Positions 53,917-63,515 of a stretch of DNA of 64,000 nt are shown here, piece after piece; the stretch's first letter is position 1, and every line of letters begins with the position of its first letter. The stretch is taken from assembly GCF_024171925.1 (NCBI RefSeq), contig NZ_JAMTCO010000002.1, positions 1 to 64,000 of the forward strand, given 5' to 3'. A program made the translations under genes and the position numbers. Below the pieces are notes generated by a model, which was given only the letters and a program-made list of their open reading frames with translations, was not told the origin of the DNA and made no database searches. The stretch is from Actinokineospora diospyrosa (GTDB taxonomy: Bacteria > Actinomycetota > Actinomycetes > Mycobacteriales > Pseudonocardiaceae).

Positions 53917-56013
53917 GTGAGCGAGATCGCGCGGTTGGCGGCGTTGCACGGGTACGGCGTGCTCGACGCGCCCGCTGACGACGAGCTGTCGGCCGTGGTG
54001 CGGGTGGCCGCCCACGTGGCCGGGGTGCCGACCGCGACGCTGAACCTGCTCGACGAGCACCGCCAGTGCCAGCTGACCACCGTCGGCTTCGACGGCGTCG
54101 ACTCCGCGCGCGCCGACTCGATGTGCGAGACCGTCGTCACCACCGGCGTGCCCGTGCACGTGCCCGACGCCAGCCTCGACGACCGCTTCGCCGACAACCC
54201 CTGGGTCACCGGCGCACTCGCCAAGGTCCGCGGCTACGCCTCGGTGCCGCTGATCACCCGCGAGGGCCACGTGCTCGGCACGCTGTGCGCGTTCGACACC
54301 GAGACCAGGGACTTCACCGACGCGCAGATCGCGGCGCTGCAGGACCTCGCCCGGGTCGTGCTCGGCCTGTTCGAGCGGCGCAAGCACGCCAGGGTCACCA
54401 CCGCTCTGGCCGCCGAGGCCGAGTCGGCCCGCTCGCTCGCCGAGGACTACGCGCGCGACCTCGAGGCCCGCCAGGAGCTGACCAGCGCGGTCCACGAGAC
54501 CATCGACGTCGCCATCGTGGCGTGCGACGAGCACGGCAGGCTCACCCTGTTCAACCGCGCCTCCCGCGACTGGCACGGCCTGGACCCCGACCCCGAGCTG
54601 GACCCGGCCGACTGGTCGCACCGCTACAGCCTCTACGCCGCCGACGGCGTCACCCCGCTCGCCCCCGAGGACGTCCCGCTGCGCCGCGCGCTGAGCGACG
54701 GCTCGGTCGCCGACGTCGAGATCGTCATCGCCCCGCACGGCCGCGAGCCGGTCCGCGTGGTGTGCACCGGCCGCGCCCTCAAGCGCGCCGACGGCACCCC
54801 GCTTGGCGCCGTGGTCTCCATGAGCGACGTGACCGTCGAGCGCGCCCAGCGCCAGGAACTCGCCGACCGCGAGCGGCTGCTGGCCACGATCCTCGACACC
54901 GCCCCGGACGCCTTCATCGTCGCCGACGCCCAGGGCGCGGTCACCGCGTGGAACCCGGCCGCCGAGGCCATGTTCGGCTGGACCGCCGAGCAGGCCACCG
55001 GCCGCCGCCTCGACGAACTCATCATCCCGGCGCGCCTGGCCCAGTCGCACAACGAAAGCCTCGCCGCCCGCGCCCTGACCGGCGTCCCCAGCCTGACCGA
55101 CGGTCTGGTCCAGGTCCCCGCCCGCCGCCGCGACGGCAGCGGTCTGCTGGTGGAGCTGAGCCTGGCCTCGTTCACCTGGCGCGGCGAACGCCGCTTCCAC
55201 GCCTTCCTGCGCGACGTCACCGAGCGCGAGGCCGCCCGCGAGCGCGTCGCCCTGGCCAACAGCGAACTGGCCGCCGCCAACGACGAGCTGGACCGGTTCA
55301 CGGCCATGGTCGCGCACGACCTGAAGTCCCCGCTCACCGCCATCACCGCTTACACCGAGGTGGTGTCGGACCTGATCGCCGACCGCGGCCCCGGCGAGCG
55401 CAAGGCCCTCACGGCCATCTCCAGCGCCGCCAACCGGATGACGATCATGATCGACGACCTGCTCGCCCACGCGCGCTCCTCGCACGAGTCGCTCGGCCTG
55501 CGCGAGGTGGACCTCGACGGGATCGTGGACGACCTCGCCGCCGAGCTGAGCGCCGGTAGCGCGCGGGTGGAGATCACGCGTGATCGCTTGCCCGCGGTTC
55601 CCGGTCACCCGACGCTGCTGCGTCAGGTGATGGCGAACCTGCTTGGCAACGCTGTGAAGTACGTCGCCGCAGGGGTCACCCCGCGGGTGCACGTCGCTGC
55701 CGAGTGGACTGATGGCGCGGTGACGATCACCACCAGCGACAACGGGATCGGCATCCCGGCGGATGCTCGGGAACGGGTGTTCGCGTTGTTCCAGCGGGCG
55801 GACGCCGGTGCGGACTACCAGGGGACGGGGATCGGGCTCAGCACGTGCCGCCGGATCGTGGAGCGCCACGGTGGGCGGATCTGGGTGGAGGCCGCGCGGG
55901 GTGGTGGGACGCGCGTGCGCTTCACGGTTCCGGCTAGCCCCACCGCGCCACCGCCGAGGGTGAGCGACGCGGCGGGGGAACGACGGGTGGATCGGTCCGC
56001 ACCCCGGCGGTGA
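53917..56013 (+). CDS. Soluble sensor histidine kinase (GAF-PAS-PAS-HisKA-HATPase)
   Basis: A 698-residue kinase with no membrane segment. A GAF domain (about 15-155: LNLLDEHRQCQLTTVGF, MCETVV, PLITREGHVLGTLCAFD) is followed by two PAS domains (about 190-440: second ILDTAPDAFIVADAQGAVTAWNPAAEAMFGW). HisKA follows with phospho-acceptor His467 (MVAHDLKSPL), then the HATPase with NLLGNAVKY and DNGIGIP. It probably senses a cytoplasmic signal. No response regulator is adjacent. GTG 53917 is set by GGGGAGGG. The frame stays open 15 codons upstream without support. Confidence 0.92.
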   Translation: MSEIARLAALHGYGVLDAPADDELSAVVRVAAHVAGVPTATLNLLDEHRQCQLTTVGFDGVDSARADSMCETVVTTGVPVHVPDASLDDRFADNPWVTGALAKVRGYASVPLITREGHVLGTLCAFDTETRDFTDAQIAALQDLARVVLGLFERRKHARVTTALAAEAESARSLAEDYARDLEARQELTSAVHETIDVAIVACDEHGRLTLFNRASRDWHGLDPDPELDPADWSHRYSLYAADGVTPLAPEDVPLRRALSDGSVADVEIVIAPHGREPVRVVCTGRALKRADGTPLGAVVSMSDVTVERAQRQELADRERLLATILDTAPDAFIVADAQGAVTAWNPAAEAMFGWTAEQATGRRLDELIIPARLAQSHNESLAARALTGVPSLTDGLVQVPARRRDGSGLLVELSLASFTWRGERRFHAFLRDVTEREAARERVALANSELAAANDELDRFTAMVAHDLKSPLTAITAYTEVVSDLIADRGPGERKALTAISSAANRMTIMIDDLLAHARSSHESLGLREVDLDGIVDDLAAELSAGSARVEITRDRLPAVPGHPTLLRQVMANLLGNAVKYVAAGVTPRVHVAAEWTDGAVTITTSDNGIGIPADARERVFALFQRADAGADYQGTGIGLSTCRRIVERHGGRIWVEAARGGGTRVRFTVPASPTAPPPRVSDAAGERRVDRSAPRR

Positions 56014-56188
56014 GGATGTCGCCGCAACCGGTGCCACACACAACAAGTCCGCCGCGGTGAGCGGAGTTGGCGCCTGTGGCTTCCCGCGGTCGGGGGCGGA
56101 GCCGGTGTGGCCAACCGTTCACGGCGGCGGCCACCGGAGTTAACGATCATGCCGCCGTCCGGCCCGGTGGGCTGGGCAACCTGGAGCA

Positions 56189-56725
56189 GTGCCCGACACG
56201 GCCCTGCTCGTCTCGGCGGTCGACCTCGCGGCGACCCTGCTGGCCCCGCTGGGAACCCGTTGGCACCACACCATCGGCGTCGCCCACCGCGCCGAGCGGG
56301 TCGCGAGCACCGTGCGCGCCGCGGACCGCGACCTCCTCGTCGCCGCCGCGTGGCTGCACGACATCGGGTACGCGGCCCGCGACACCGGCTTCCACCCGGT
56401 CGACGGCGCCCGCCACCTGTCCGCCCTGGGGTGGCCGAGCAGACTGGTCGCGTTGGTGGCCCACCACTCCGGCGCCCGCTTCACCGCCCAAGCGCAGGGC
56501 CTCGGGCACCTGATGTCGGCCTACCCGCACGAGGACAGCCCGGTCTCCGACGCGCTCGCCTACGCCGACCAGACCACCGATCCCGAGGGCGGCCCGGTCA
56601 CCCTGCGCGGCCGCTTGGCGGAGATGTTGGCGCGGCACGGGAGCGACTCGGCCAACGCGCGCGCCCACCACCTGCGCGGCCCTTACCTGCACGCGGTGGC
56701 CGACCGCGTCGAGGGACGGCTCTAG
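56189..56725 (+). CDS. HD-domain phosphohydrolase
   Basis: A 178-residue HD-superfamily protein with the metal residues in RWHHTIGVAHRAERV, AAWLHDIGYA (HD doublet) and the later ALAYADQTTD Asp. Small HD proteins of this kind hydrolyse nucleotides or phosphates. The GTG start lies 175 bases after the kinase, so it may be separately transcribed. A strong hairpin follows the stop. Confidence 0.82.
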   Translation: MPDTALLVSAVDLAATLLAPLGTRWHHTIGVAHRAERVASTVRAADRDLLVAAAWLHDIGYAARDTGFHPVDGARHLSALGWPSRLVALVAHHSGARFTAQAQGLGHLMSAYPHEDSPVSDALAYADQTTDPEGGPVTLRGRLAEMLARHGSDSANARAHHLRGPYLHAVADRVEGRL

Positions 56726-56735
56726 GCGCTATCCG

Positions 56736-56764
56736 CGCCCGCGCGGCTCCTGGCCGCGCGGGCG
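56736..56764 (+). terminator. GC-rich hairpin after the HD gene
   Basis: An 11-bp stem (CGCCCGCGCGG, 56736-56746, with complement 56754-56764) and a 7-base loop, 11 bases past the stop. A second, weaker inverted pair (GGCTCCTGG/CCAGGAGCC) overlaps the loop, so alternative folds exist. No T-run. Confidence 0.6.
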
Positions 56765-56862
56765 GAAAGCCCAAGTACAACCCGATACGTGCGGCTTCCC
56801 GCCCGTGCGCCCAGGAGCCACGCGGATCACCGATCCCACGCACCAGACCTGCAGGGCAGCGC

Positions 56863-57687
56863 CTAGCGGGCGAAAGCCTGGATCTCGGCCACCCGCACCT
56901 GGTCGGGTTGGTCGGACGGACCGACCTTGGCCACGACGCGCACCCCGCGGGCGACGCGTGGTGGGAAGGTCACGGTGAAGGTGGTCGTGGTGGCGTAGTC
57001 GACGGTGCGGACCGTGTCCCACCACTTCTCGGACTGGTTGAGCACCTGGATGTCGAAGTCGCGCAGCGGGGCGCCCGCCGAGGTGTGCACGACGACCCGG
57101 GTGATCTCGCGGTAGTGCAACCAGCGGACGTAAACCCACTCCGGGTTGTCGGTTGTCTTGCGGCCGTACCCGGGTGACCAGTACGTGTCGGTGCGGCCGT
57201 CCTTGACGTTGTCGGTGGTCCCGTCGGACTAGGAGGAGATGGCGGTGCCGCCGCGGGCGTAGTCCTCCCCTGGCTGCGGTGGCGGGATGTTCTCCGACGG
57301 GGTGGACCAGGTGGGCGAGGTGCTGACGGGTCTGGACGTGCTGGGGCTGGGCGTGGTTGTTGTTGACGGGGTCGTCGTGCTCGGTGTGGTGGTGCGGGTC
57401 GGGCTGGCGCTGCCGGAACTGGACGACGACCACGTGGGCCAGGTCGAGCTGCTCGACGGCCAGGTGGGCCAGGTCGGGTCGGTCGTCGACGACCAGGTCG
57501 GGTAGGTGGACGACCACGTCCCGGACGAGGAGTACCAGGAAGAAGTGGGGTAGGGCGAGCTGGCGGGCAGCGCGGGCGCGGCCGCGCCGGTCGAGGTGGC
57601 GGTGGCCGTGGCGGCGAACGTGCCGAGGAGGGTGATGGCGGCCAGGGTGAGGGCGGCGGGCAACTGCTTCTTGGCGGGCAAGCGCAC
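56863..57687 (-). pseudogene. Secreted Ser/Thr-rich protein with discoidin-like domain, interrupted by in-frame TAG
   Basis: Reading from GTG 57687 (ribosome site AGGAAAGGA 8 bases upstream), the first 152 codons give a signal peptide (KKQLPAALTLAAITLLGTFAATATA) and a mucin-like S/T/P/W-rich stretch ending GEDYARGGTAISS. A TAG stop occupies 57229-57231. The same frame then continues without another stop for 121 codons: SDGTTDNVKDGRTDTYWSPG...DNPEWVYVRW...ITRVVVHTS...VRVAEIQAFAR. This is a coagulation-factor-5/8-type carbohydrate-binding domain. GGTAISS normally runs directly into such a domain, so a single nonsense change, or amber readthrough, explains the split. A restart at the Leu/Trp codons near 57120 would give only a partial domain. 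Confidence 0.75.
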
Positions 57688-57813
57688 CGGGGCGTCCTTT
57701 CCTCGAGGTGCCGCCAAGGTAGCCGCGGTGATCATCGGGCGGACAGGGCACAGCGGTCCCCGGCGGGAACTCTGCCCGCGCGGGCAGAATTCCCGCAGGA
57801 CAACGGGTTTGGC

Positions 57814-58296
57814 TCAGTCCAGGCGCACTGGGGTGCGGCGCACGCGAACGCCGAAGACCATGCCGAGCAGGACCATCGCCGCGCCCAGGCCCAGGTGCAG
57901 CCAGTTGTCGGCGTTGTTGATCGGGATGAAGTTCGCCGCGCCGTCGTGGTCGATGAGCATCCCGTAGGCCCACAGCGCCAGGTAGACGAGCCCACCGACC
58001 ACCAGGAACTCGCGCGCTCCGCCGTCGCGGCGGGCCATGACCAGCCCCGCGGCGCCGAAGGCCAGGTGGACCAGGTTGTGCAGGACCGACACCGCGAAGG
58101 TGCCCAGCAGCAGCGCGCCGCCGTGGTGGCCCGCGAAGGTGAGCTCGTCGAGGTGGCTGGTCACGCCCGGGACGAACCCGAGCACGCCGACCAGCAGGAA
58201 CCCGCTCGCGACGAGGACGGCGGCCGCGCGGACCGGCTGGAGCACCGTGGTCGCGTCGCGGGAAGAGCTGTGCGGGTAGTGGTGTGCGGTGGACAT
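57814..58296 (-). CDS. DUF4383-type membrane protein
   Basis: A 160-residue four-segment membrane protein with the pattern [33 protein letters not shown] and [19 protein letters not shown], which I associate with the DUF4383 family. Function unknown. ATG 58296 has GGAGGAGG upstream. It is divergent from the hybrid kinase. Confidence 0.8.
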   Translation of the reverse strand: MSTAHHYPHSSSRDATTVLQPVRAAAVLVASGFLLVGVLGFVPGVTSHLDELTFAGHHGGALLLGTFAVSVLHNLVHLAFGAAGLVMARRDGGAREFLVVGGLVYLALWAYGMLIDHDGAANFIPINNADNWLHLGLGAAMVLLGMVFGVRVRRTPVRLD

Positions 58297-58415
58297 GGTG
58301 GACCTCCTCCACGCACGGCTACCAACCGGTCGCGCCGGGCAAACCCGGGCCGTGTGAAGTGCACTCGGCTGTGCGACGGCCTCATCCGCCTGCCCGTTGT
58401 GTCGATATCGCAGGG

Positions 58416-60290
58416 GTGACCACGGATGGTTTGCAGGGTGCGGAGGACCGCTCGGGTCCCCGCACGTCCGCATACCGGGTGGTCGGCGCGGGGTTGGCCC
58501 TGGCGGGTCTGGCCCTGGTGGTGGTCGTGGCGAGCGCGGTGTTCGAACCGACCACCGGCACCGTCGTCATGTGGGCGTGCGTCGCCGCGGCCGCACTGGT
58601 CGGGCTGCACACCTGGCAGGCGATCCGGCAGGTCAGCGCCGGTGTGCGGGCGGTCACCGAGGCCGCGGCGCGGATGGGCGCCGGTGAGTCGGACGTCCGG
58701 GTGCCCGCGGTGACGTGGCCCGCCGCACTGGCCAGGATGGCCGCGGCGCTGGACTCGTCGGCGCGGGTGTTGCGCACCTCCTCGGCCGCGCGGTCGGCGT
58801 TCCTGGCCACGATGAGCCACGAGATCCGCACGCCGATGAACGCCGTCGTCGGGTTGACCGGGTTGCTGCTGGACACGGAGCTGACCGGTGAGCAGCGTGA
58901 CCTCGTGCACACCGTGCGCGACAGCGGCACCGCGCTGCTGGGGGTGCTCAACGACGTCTTGGACTTCGCCAAGCTGGAGTCCGGCGAGGGCGAGCTGGAA
59001 CACGTCAGCTTCGACGTGCGGGAGTTGCTCGACAGCGCGACCGCGCTGGTCGCGGCCGCCGCGGCGGACAAGGGTTTGCGGACCCGGGTCGTCGTGCTCG
59101 GCGACGGCCCGGTCCGGCTGGTCGGCGACGTGGCCCGGTTGCGCCAGGTGCTGGTGAACCTGCTCGACAACGCGGTCAAGTTCACCGAACGCGGCCAGAT
59201 CGAGACCACCGTCGACGTCCACCCCGCCCCCGCCGACCGCGTGTGGCTGCGCGTCACCGTCCGCGACACCGGCGTCGGCGTCCCGGCGGACAAGCTCGGC
59301 ACCCTGTTCACCCCGTTCAGCCAGGTCGACGGCTCCACCACGCGCGCCTACGGCGGCAGCGGCCTCGGCCTCGCCATCGGCAAGCGCCTGGCCGCCGTCA
59401 TGGGCGGCGACCTCACCGTCAGCAGCATCGCGGGCGTCGGGTCCACCTTCACCCTGACCGCCCTGCTCGGCATCGCCACCGACGTGGCCGCCGCCCCGCG
59501 CACCGCCCCGGTGTCCCCGACCGGCCCCCTGCGGGTCTTGGTCGCCGAGGACAACCACATCAACCAGAAGGTCGCCCGCCTGATGCTCGCGGGTCTGGGC
59601 CACCACGTCGACACCGTCGCCAACGGCCACGAAGCCGTCCAGGCCCTCCGCGGCGCCCCGTACGACGTCGTGCTGATGGACGTCCGCATGCCGGTGATGG
59701 ATGGCTTGGACGCCACCCGCTTGATCCGCACAGAACTCCCCGCCGACCGCCAGCCGCTGATCGTCGCGTTGACGGCCAGTGCGTTGGTGGAAGACCGGGC
59801 GGCTTGCTTGGCAGCGGGGATGGATGATCACCTCGCGAAGCCGGTACGCGTCCCCGACTTGGTGGCCGCGCTGTCCGGAGCCGCTGCTCCCGCTGCTGGC
59901 GCTGTGCTGACCCTTGAGGCGCCGATCCATGAGGCCCCGGACCACGAGACGGCGATCCGGGCACGGCTGGAGGAGATCAGCGGGCCCAATCCGCCCGCGG
60001 ACGAGCTCGAGTTCCTGGCCCACCTGCTCACGTCTTACACATCCAAGACGCCTGCGGCGGTGGATTCCCTTGCCGCCGCTGTGGTCGCCGGGGATGTTGA
60101 GTCGATCGTGGTGCAGGCACACACTTTGAAGGGGTCGGCCGCGAACATCGGCGCGTCGACCTTGGCCGACATGTTCGCGGCGCTCGAGCACAACGCGGGC
60201 GGGGGGATCGCTGAGCTGGACGCGATCCGAGCCGAGTACGCGTTGGTGGCAAAGGCTTGCACCGCCGTGGCGCGTTCCTTCGCCGGCTAG
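58416..60290 (+). CDS. Hybrid sensor histidine kinase with receiver and HPt domains
   Basis: A 624-residue BarA/ArcB-like kinase. Two membrane segments near the N-terminus (about 22-70) have almost no extracellular loop. A HAMP-like linker leads to HisKA with His135 ([10 protein letters not shown]), then the HATPase ([27 protein letters not shown]). A receiver domain follows with Asp422 ([11 protein letters not shown]) and Lys in AKPVR, then C-terminal HPt with His569 ([13 protein letters not shown]). A full phosphorelay lies in one chain. The final response regulator is not in the window. GTG 58416 has no clear ribosome site. Confidence 0.9.
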   Translation: MTTDGLQGAEDRSGPRTSAYRVVGAGLALAGLALVVVVASAVFEPTTGTVVMWACVAAAALVGLHTWQAIRQVSAGVRAVTEAAARMGAGESDVRVPAVTWPAALARMAAALDSSARVLRTSSAARSAFLATMSHEIRTPMNAVVGLTGLLLDTELTGEQRDLVHTVRDSGTALLGVLNDVLDFAKLESGEGELEHVSFDVRELLDSATALVAAAAADKGLRTRVVVLGDGPVRLVGDVARLRQVLVNLLDNAVKFTERGQIETTVDVHPAPADRVWLRVTVRDTGVGVPADKLGTLFTPFSQVDGSTTRAYGGSGLGLAIGKRLAAVMGGDLTVSSIAGVGSTFTLTALLGIATDVAAAPRTAPVSPTGPLRVLVAEDNHINQKVARLMLAGLGHHVDTVANGHEAVQALRGAPYDVVLMDVRMPVMDGLDATRLIRTELPADRQPLIVALTASALVEDRAACLAAGMDDHLAKPVRVPDLVAALSGAAAPAAGAVLTLEAPIHEAPDHETAIRARLEEISGPNPPADELEFLAHLLTSYTSKTPAAVDSLAAAVVAGDVESIVVQAHTLKGSAANIGASTLADMFAALEHNAGGGIAELDAIRAEYALVAKACTAVARSFAG

Positions 60291-60320
60291 CTCATCGAGC
60301 CGCGCGGTTGACCCCGGCGC

Positions 60321-60725
60321 TCAGCCCTCGCCGAGCAGGCGGCGCAGGGTCTCCTCGTCCCGTTTGTCCAAACCGGACACGAACCGGGTGAGCACCGAGG
60401 TGTGGTCGGCCTCGGCGTCGAGCAGCCTGCTCATCCGCCAGGCGACCAGCGCCGACGGGTCGGTGACCGCGGTGTAGCGGTAGGCCCGGCCGACGCGGGT
60501 GCGGGTGACAGCCTTCTTCTCGTACAGCCGGGTCAGCGTCGTGACGACCGCGCTGTAGGACAGCGACCCAGCCGGTTCCAGCAGTTCCAGCAGCTCACCG
60601 GGGGAGAGCGGCTCGCCCGCCTCGGCGAGGGTGTTCAGCACGTGGGCGGCCAGTTCGCCGGGTCTGCGCCGTGGGGCGGACCTGCCGCTCGAGTCGTCCT
60701 CATCTTGCACACGCGCATGGTACAT
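60321..60725 (-). CDS. BlaI/MecI/CopY-family repressor
   Basis: A 134-residue winged-helix repressor: GELAAHVLNTLAEAGEPLSPGEL, then SYSAVVTTLTRLYEKKAVTRTRVGRAYRY (recognition helix and wing), and a short C-terminal dimerisation segment. The family represses itself and a neighbouring M56 peptidase gene, here divergent and 79 bases away. The ATG 60725 lies inside the 8-bp palindrome TAGCGCTA, perhaps part of the operator. Confidence 0.9.
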   Translation of the reverse strand: MYHARVQDEDDSSGRSAPRRRPGELAAHVLNTLAEAGEPLSPGELLELLEPAGSLSYSAVVTTLTRLYEKKAVTRTRVGRAYRYTAVTDPSALVAWRMSRLLDAEADHTSVLTRFVSGLDKRDEETLRRLLGEG

Positions 60726-60804
60726 AGCGCTACCTGCGCCAATGGACTTTCCGGTGGCGGGGCGGGCAGGATGTCGTGGCCGACGATCGAGGGGGACCGC
60801 CGCC

Positions 60805-61722
60805 GTGTTCGACCACTTCGCCTGGTCCGTGCTCGCCACGCCCGCGCTGGTGCTGGTGGTCGCCTGGCTGCTGGTGGACCGGCTGCGCCCGGACCTGGCC
60901 GCGCGGGTGTTCGCGGTCTCGGCCGTTGTCGCCGCCGCCGCCGCGGTCGTGAACCTCGCGGCGTTCGCGCTCAAGGCCCTCGCCGAGTTGCCCGTCGTGG
61001 CGACCTGGGGCGGGTGGTCGCACCAGCGTGTGGTCGCCGACACAGCGCACGTCCCGTGGGTGTCGTGGCTCTCCGCCGGCTGGTTGCTCGCCGCGCTCGC
61101 GTTGGCGCTGCGGCTGTGGATCCGGCGCAGGCACGAGCTGAGCGCGGTGCGGGGCGACTGGGCGGGCGACGGCGACGTGGTGCTCGTCGAGGACTCCAGG
61201 GTGGACGCGTTCGCCGTCCCCGGGCGGCCGGGTCGGATCGTGGTGACCACCGGGCTGCGGGAGCTGCTCGACGACCGCCAGTTCCGCGCCGTGCTCGCCC
61301 ACGAGCGCGCCCACCTCGACGGCGGTCACCACCGGCTGATCTGGTGGGCCCGCCTCGCCGCGGTCACCACCCCGCTGCTGCGGCCGGTCGCCAAGCAGGT
61401 CGAGTACCTGGTCGAACGCGCGGCCGACGAGGCGGCGGCCGCGGTGATCGGCGACCGCGAGCAGGTCGGCCGCGCCATCGGGCACGCCGCGCTGGCCGCC
61501 GCGGGCAGTCGGACCGAGCGGCCCGCCGGGTCGCTGATGGCGCTGGGCGCCGCCCCCGGGATCGTGCCGCGCCGGGTCGCCGCGCTGTTCGCGCCCGGCC
61601 GGGGTGGTCGGTGGGCCGGGGTCTTCCTGCCGCTGCTGGCGCTCGGCACCGTCGTGTGGACCGGCGAGTGCGTGTACGACCTGTTCGAGCTGCTCAGCCT
61701 CGCCGGGTGGACCGGCCCCTGA
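60805..61722 (+). CDS. M56-family (BlaR1/MecR1-like) membrane metallopeptidase
   Basis: A 305-residue membrane protease with zinc motif His166-Glu167-x-x-His170 (LAHERAHLDGGHH) between N-terminal membrane segments and a last C-terminal one. It lacks the penicillin-binding sensor domain of BlaR1, as most actinobacterial M56 partners of BlaI-type repressors do. No beta-lactamase gene is nearby. GTG 60805 follows GAGGGGGA by 8 bases. Confidence 0.88.
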   Translation: MFDHFAWSVLATPALVLVVAWLLVDRLRPDLAARVFAVSAVVAAAAAVVNLAAFALKALAELPVVATWGGWSHQRVVADTAHVPWVSWLSAGWLLAALALALRLWIRRRHELSAVRGDWAGDGDVVLVEDSRVDAFAVPGRPGRIVVTTGLRELLDDRQFRAVLAHERAHLDGGHHRLIWWARLAAVTTPLLRPVAKQVEYLVERAADEAAAAVIGDREQVGRAIGHAALAAAGSRTERPAGSLMALGAAPGIVPRRVAALFAPGRGGRWAGVFLPLLALGTVVWTGECVYDLFELLSLAGWTGP

Positions 61723-61750
61723 GGGTCTTGCTTCTACACGTCCGTGAAAG

Positions 61751-61769
61751 ATAGGCTAGGCTAACCTCA
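61751..61769 (+). promoter_or_regulatory. IdeR/DmdR iron box
   Basis: ATAGGCTAGGCTAACCTCA matches the actinobacterial iron-box consensus TTAGGTTAGGCTAACCTAA at 16 of 19 positions. It precedes the siderophore genes, implying repression when iron is plentiful. The remaining leader to 62004 contains a 15-bp direct repeat (CCCGAGCCAGGACCG, twice near 61965-61990) and no gene. Confidence 0.85.
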
Positions 61770-62004
61770 GGTGGTGCGGGCCGCCCGACGACCGTGTCCC
61801 GGTCGCGGGGAACGGCGCCCGCCACCCGACGTGCCACGGTGATCGCACCGTCCTGTGAGGACGATCCCGGTGGTGCTGCCAACCCCAGGTCCCAGCCGTG
61901 CGCCCGGTGCGCCCGGCCGATGCCGCCTGCCCACAGCCGGGATCCCGCCGACCGGGACCGCCCGAGCCAGGACCGCCCGAGCCAGGACCGCAAGGAGTGC
62001 GCCG

Positions 62005-62226
62005 ATGTCGACCAACCCGTTCGACGACGAGGACGGGACCTTCCTCGTCCTGGTCAACGCCGAGGACCAGCACTCGCTGTGGCCGATCTTCGCCGAGGTC
62101 CCCGCGGGCTGGACCGCGGTGTACGGGCCCGCGGCGCGGTCGTCCTGTGTGGAGTACGTCGAGCGCGCCTGGACCGACCTGCGCCCGGCGAGCCTCGTCG
62201 AGCGCATGGCGTCGGGGCAGGCCTAG
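62005..62226 (+). CDS. mbtH: MbtH-like NRPS chaperone
   Basis: A 73-residue MbtH-family protein: [33 protein letters not shown], and the closing WTDLRPASL with conserved Trp residues. It activates NRPS adenylation domains. AAGGAG lies 7 bases before ATG 62005. The next gene starts on the last base of its stop. Confidence 0.93.
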   Translation: MSTNPFDDEDGTFLVLVNAEDQHSLWPIFAEVPAGWTAVYGPAARSSCVEYVERAWTDLRPASLVERMASGQA

Positions 62227-63515
62227 TGACCGCGAGCCCGCTGCTGGCGCCCGCCGACCCGCTGCTCGCCGCCGCCGCGGTCGCGCGCGGTGCGGAGCCG
62301 CCGTTCGTGCTCTACGAGCGCGACGCCCGGTGGGTGCTGGCGGCGGGGGCGCGCGCCCGGTTGCGGATGGACGGCACCGGGGTCACGTGGAGCACTCCCG
62401 CCCGCGAACAGCGATTACCGCTGAGCGCCGACCCGCTGGGGCAGGTGGCGGAACTGCTCGCGGGAAGCGGTCTCCCGAGTTGGCGCGCCTACGGGTGGGC
62501 CGCGTTCGAGCTGGCCCGCCTGCTGCACCTCGGTCGCGCGGACGGTCCTCTGCTGGACCTGGTGATCCCCAGCTACGAACTGGTCATCGGCCCCGACGGC
62601 CTGCACGAGCACGGCACCGCGCCAGCAGGCCTGCGCCCGGTCGCCGACCTGCCCTGGGCCGACCCGGTCGCCGACCTGGTCGACCCGGAGGCGCCGGACG
62701 AGACCTACCTCGCCGCGGTCGTCGAGACCGTCCGCGACATCCGGGCGGGTGGCCCGGACAAGGTCATCCTGTCGCGCGTCGTCGCGGTCCCCACCGAGAT
62801 CGACTTCGCGGCCACCTACGTCGCGGGCCGCCGCGGCAACACCCCGGCCCGCTCGTTCCTGCTCGACCTGGGGGACCTGCGCGCCACCGGGTTCAGCCCG
62901 GAGACCGTCGTCGAGGTCGACGCCGCGGGCGGGGTGTCGACCCGCCCGCTGGCCGGGACCCGCGCCCTGGTCGGGGACCCCGTGCGGGACCTGGCAACCC
63001 GGCGGGAGCTGCTCGCCGACCCCAAGGAGATCTTCGAGCACGCGATCTCGGTGAAGCTCGCCCAGGACGAGCTGGCCGGGGTGTGCGCGCCGGATTCGGT
63101 GCGGGTGGAGGAGTTCATGACGGTGCGCGAGCGCGGCAGCGTGCAGCACCTGGCCTCCCGGGTCCGCGGCGAGCTCGCCGCGGGCCGCACCGCGTGGGAC
63201 GCCTTCGCTGCCCTCTTCCCCTCGATCACCGCCTCCGGCATCCCCAAGGTCGCCGCCGTCGAGGCCATCGCCAAGCACGAACCGCGCCGCGGCCTCTACA
63301 GCGGCGCCGTGCTGACCGTCGACTCCGATGGCGCGCTCGACGCGGCTCTGGTGCTGCGGACGGTGTTCAGCGCGGGTGGGCAGACCTGGCTGCGCGCGGG
63401 CGCGGGCGTGATCGCACTGTCCACACCGGAACGCGAGTGGACCGAGACCTGCGAGAAGCTGCGCAGCATCTCCCGGTTCCTCGTGCCGGTCGAACCGAAG
63501 GGAGCCGTGCGGTGA
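62226..63515 (+). CDS. mbtI: Salicylate synthase (MbtI/Irp9 family)
   Basis: A 429-residue chorismate-utilising enzyme that makes salicylate for siderophore capping. ATGFSPETVVEVD, STRPLAGTRAL, KEIFEHAISVK, MTVRERGSVQHLASRVRG and ITASGIPKVAAVEAI follow MbtI closely, and the family length fits. The GTG start shares a base with the mbtH stop, and the gene end overlaps the NRPS start (GTGA), so the three are translationally coupled. Confidence 0.92.
   Translation: MTASPLLAPADPLLAAAAVARGAEPPFVLYERDARWVLAAGARARLRMDGTGVTWSTPAREQRLPLSADPLGQVAELLAGSGLPSWRAYGWAAFELARLLHLGRADGPLLDLVIPSYELVIGPDGLHEHGTAPAGLRPVADLPWADPVADLVDPEAPDETYLAAVVETVRDIRAGGPDKVILSRVVAVPTEIDFAATYVAGRRGNTPARSFLLDLGDLRATGFSPETVVEVDAAGGVSTRPLAGTRALVGDPVRDLATRRELLADPKEIFEHAISVKLAQDELAGVCAPDSVRVEEFMTVRERGSVQHLASRVRGELAAGRTAWDAFAALFPSITASGIPKVAAVEAIAKHEPRRGLYSGAVLTVDSDGALDAALVLRTVFSAGGQTWLRAGAGVIALSTPEREWTETCEKLRSISRFLVPVEPKGAVR

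Noticed and set aside
54066-55559. 497-codon frame within the sensor kinase on the same strand
   Set aside because: Arg/Pro-rich +1 shadow with no recognisable motif. The overlapping kinase frame has full domain content.
53605-56046. In-frame extension of the secreted hydrolase far upstream, antisense to the sensor kinase
   Set aside because: The hydrolase has a clear ATG, ribosome site and signal peptide at 53604. The upstream frame is a shadow of the kinase gene.
56863-57120. Independent short gene for the discoidin-like domain
   Set aside because: The fold begins before any start codon here (TDTYWSPG lies upstream) and the frame joins the secreted stalk gene exactly, so it is better read as the 3' part of an interrupted gene.
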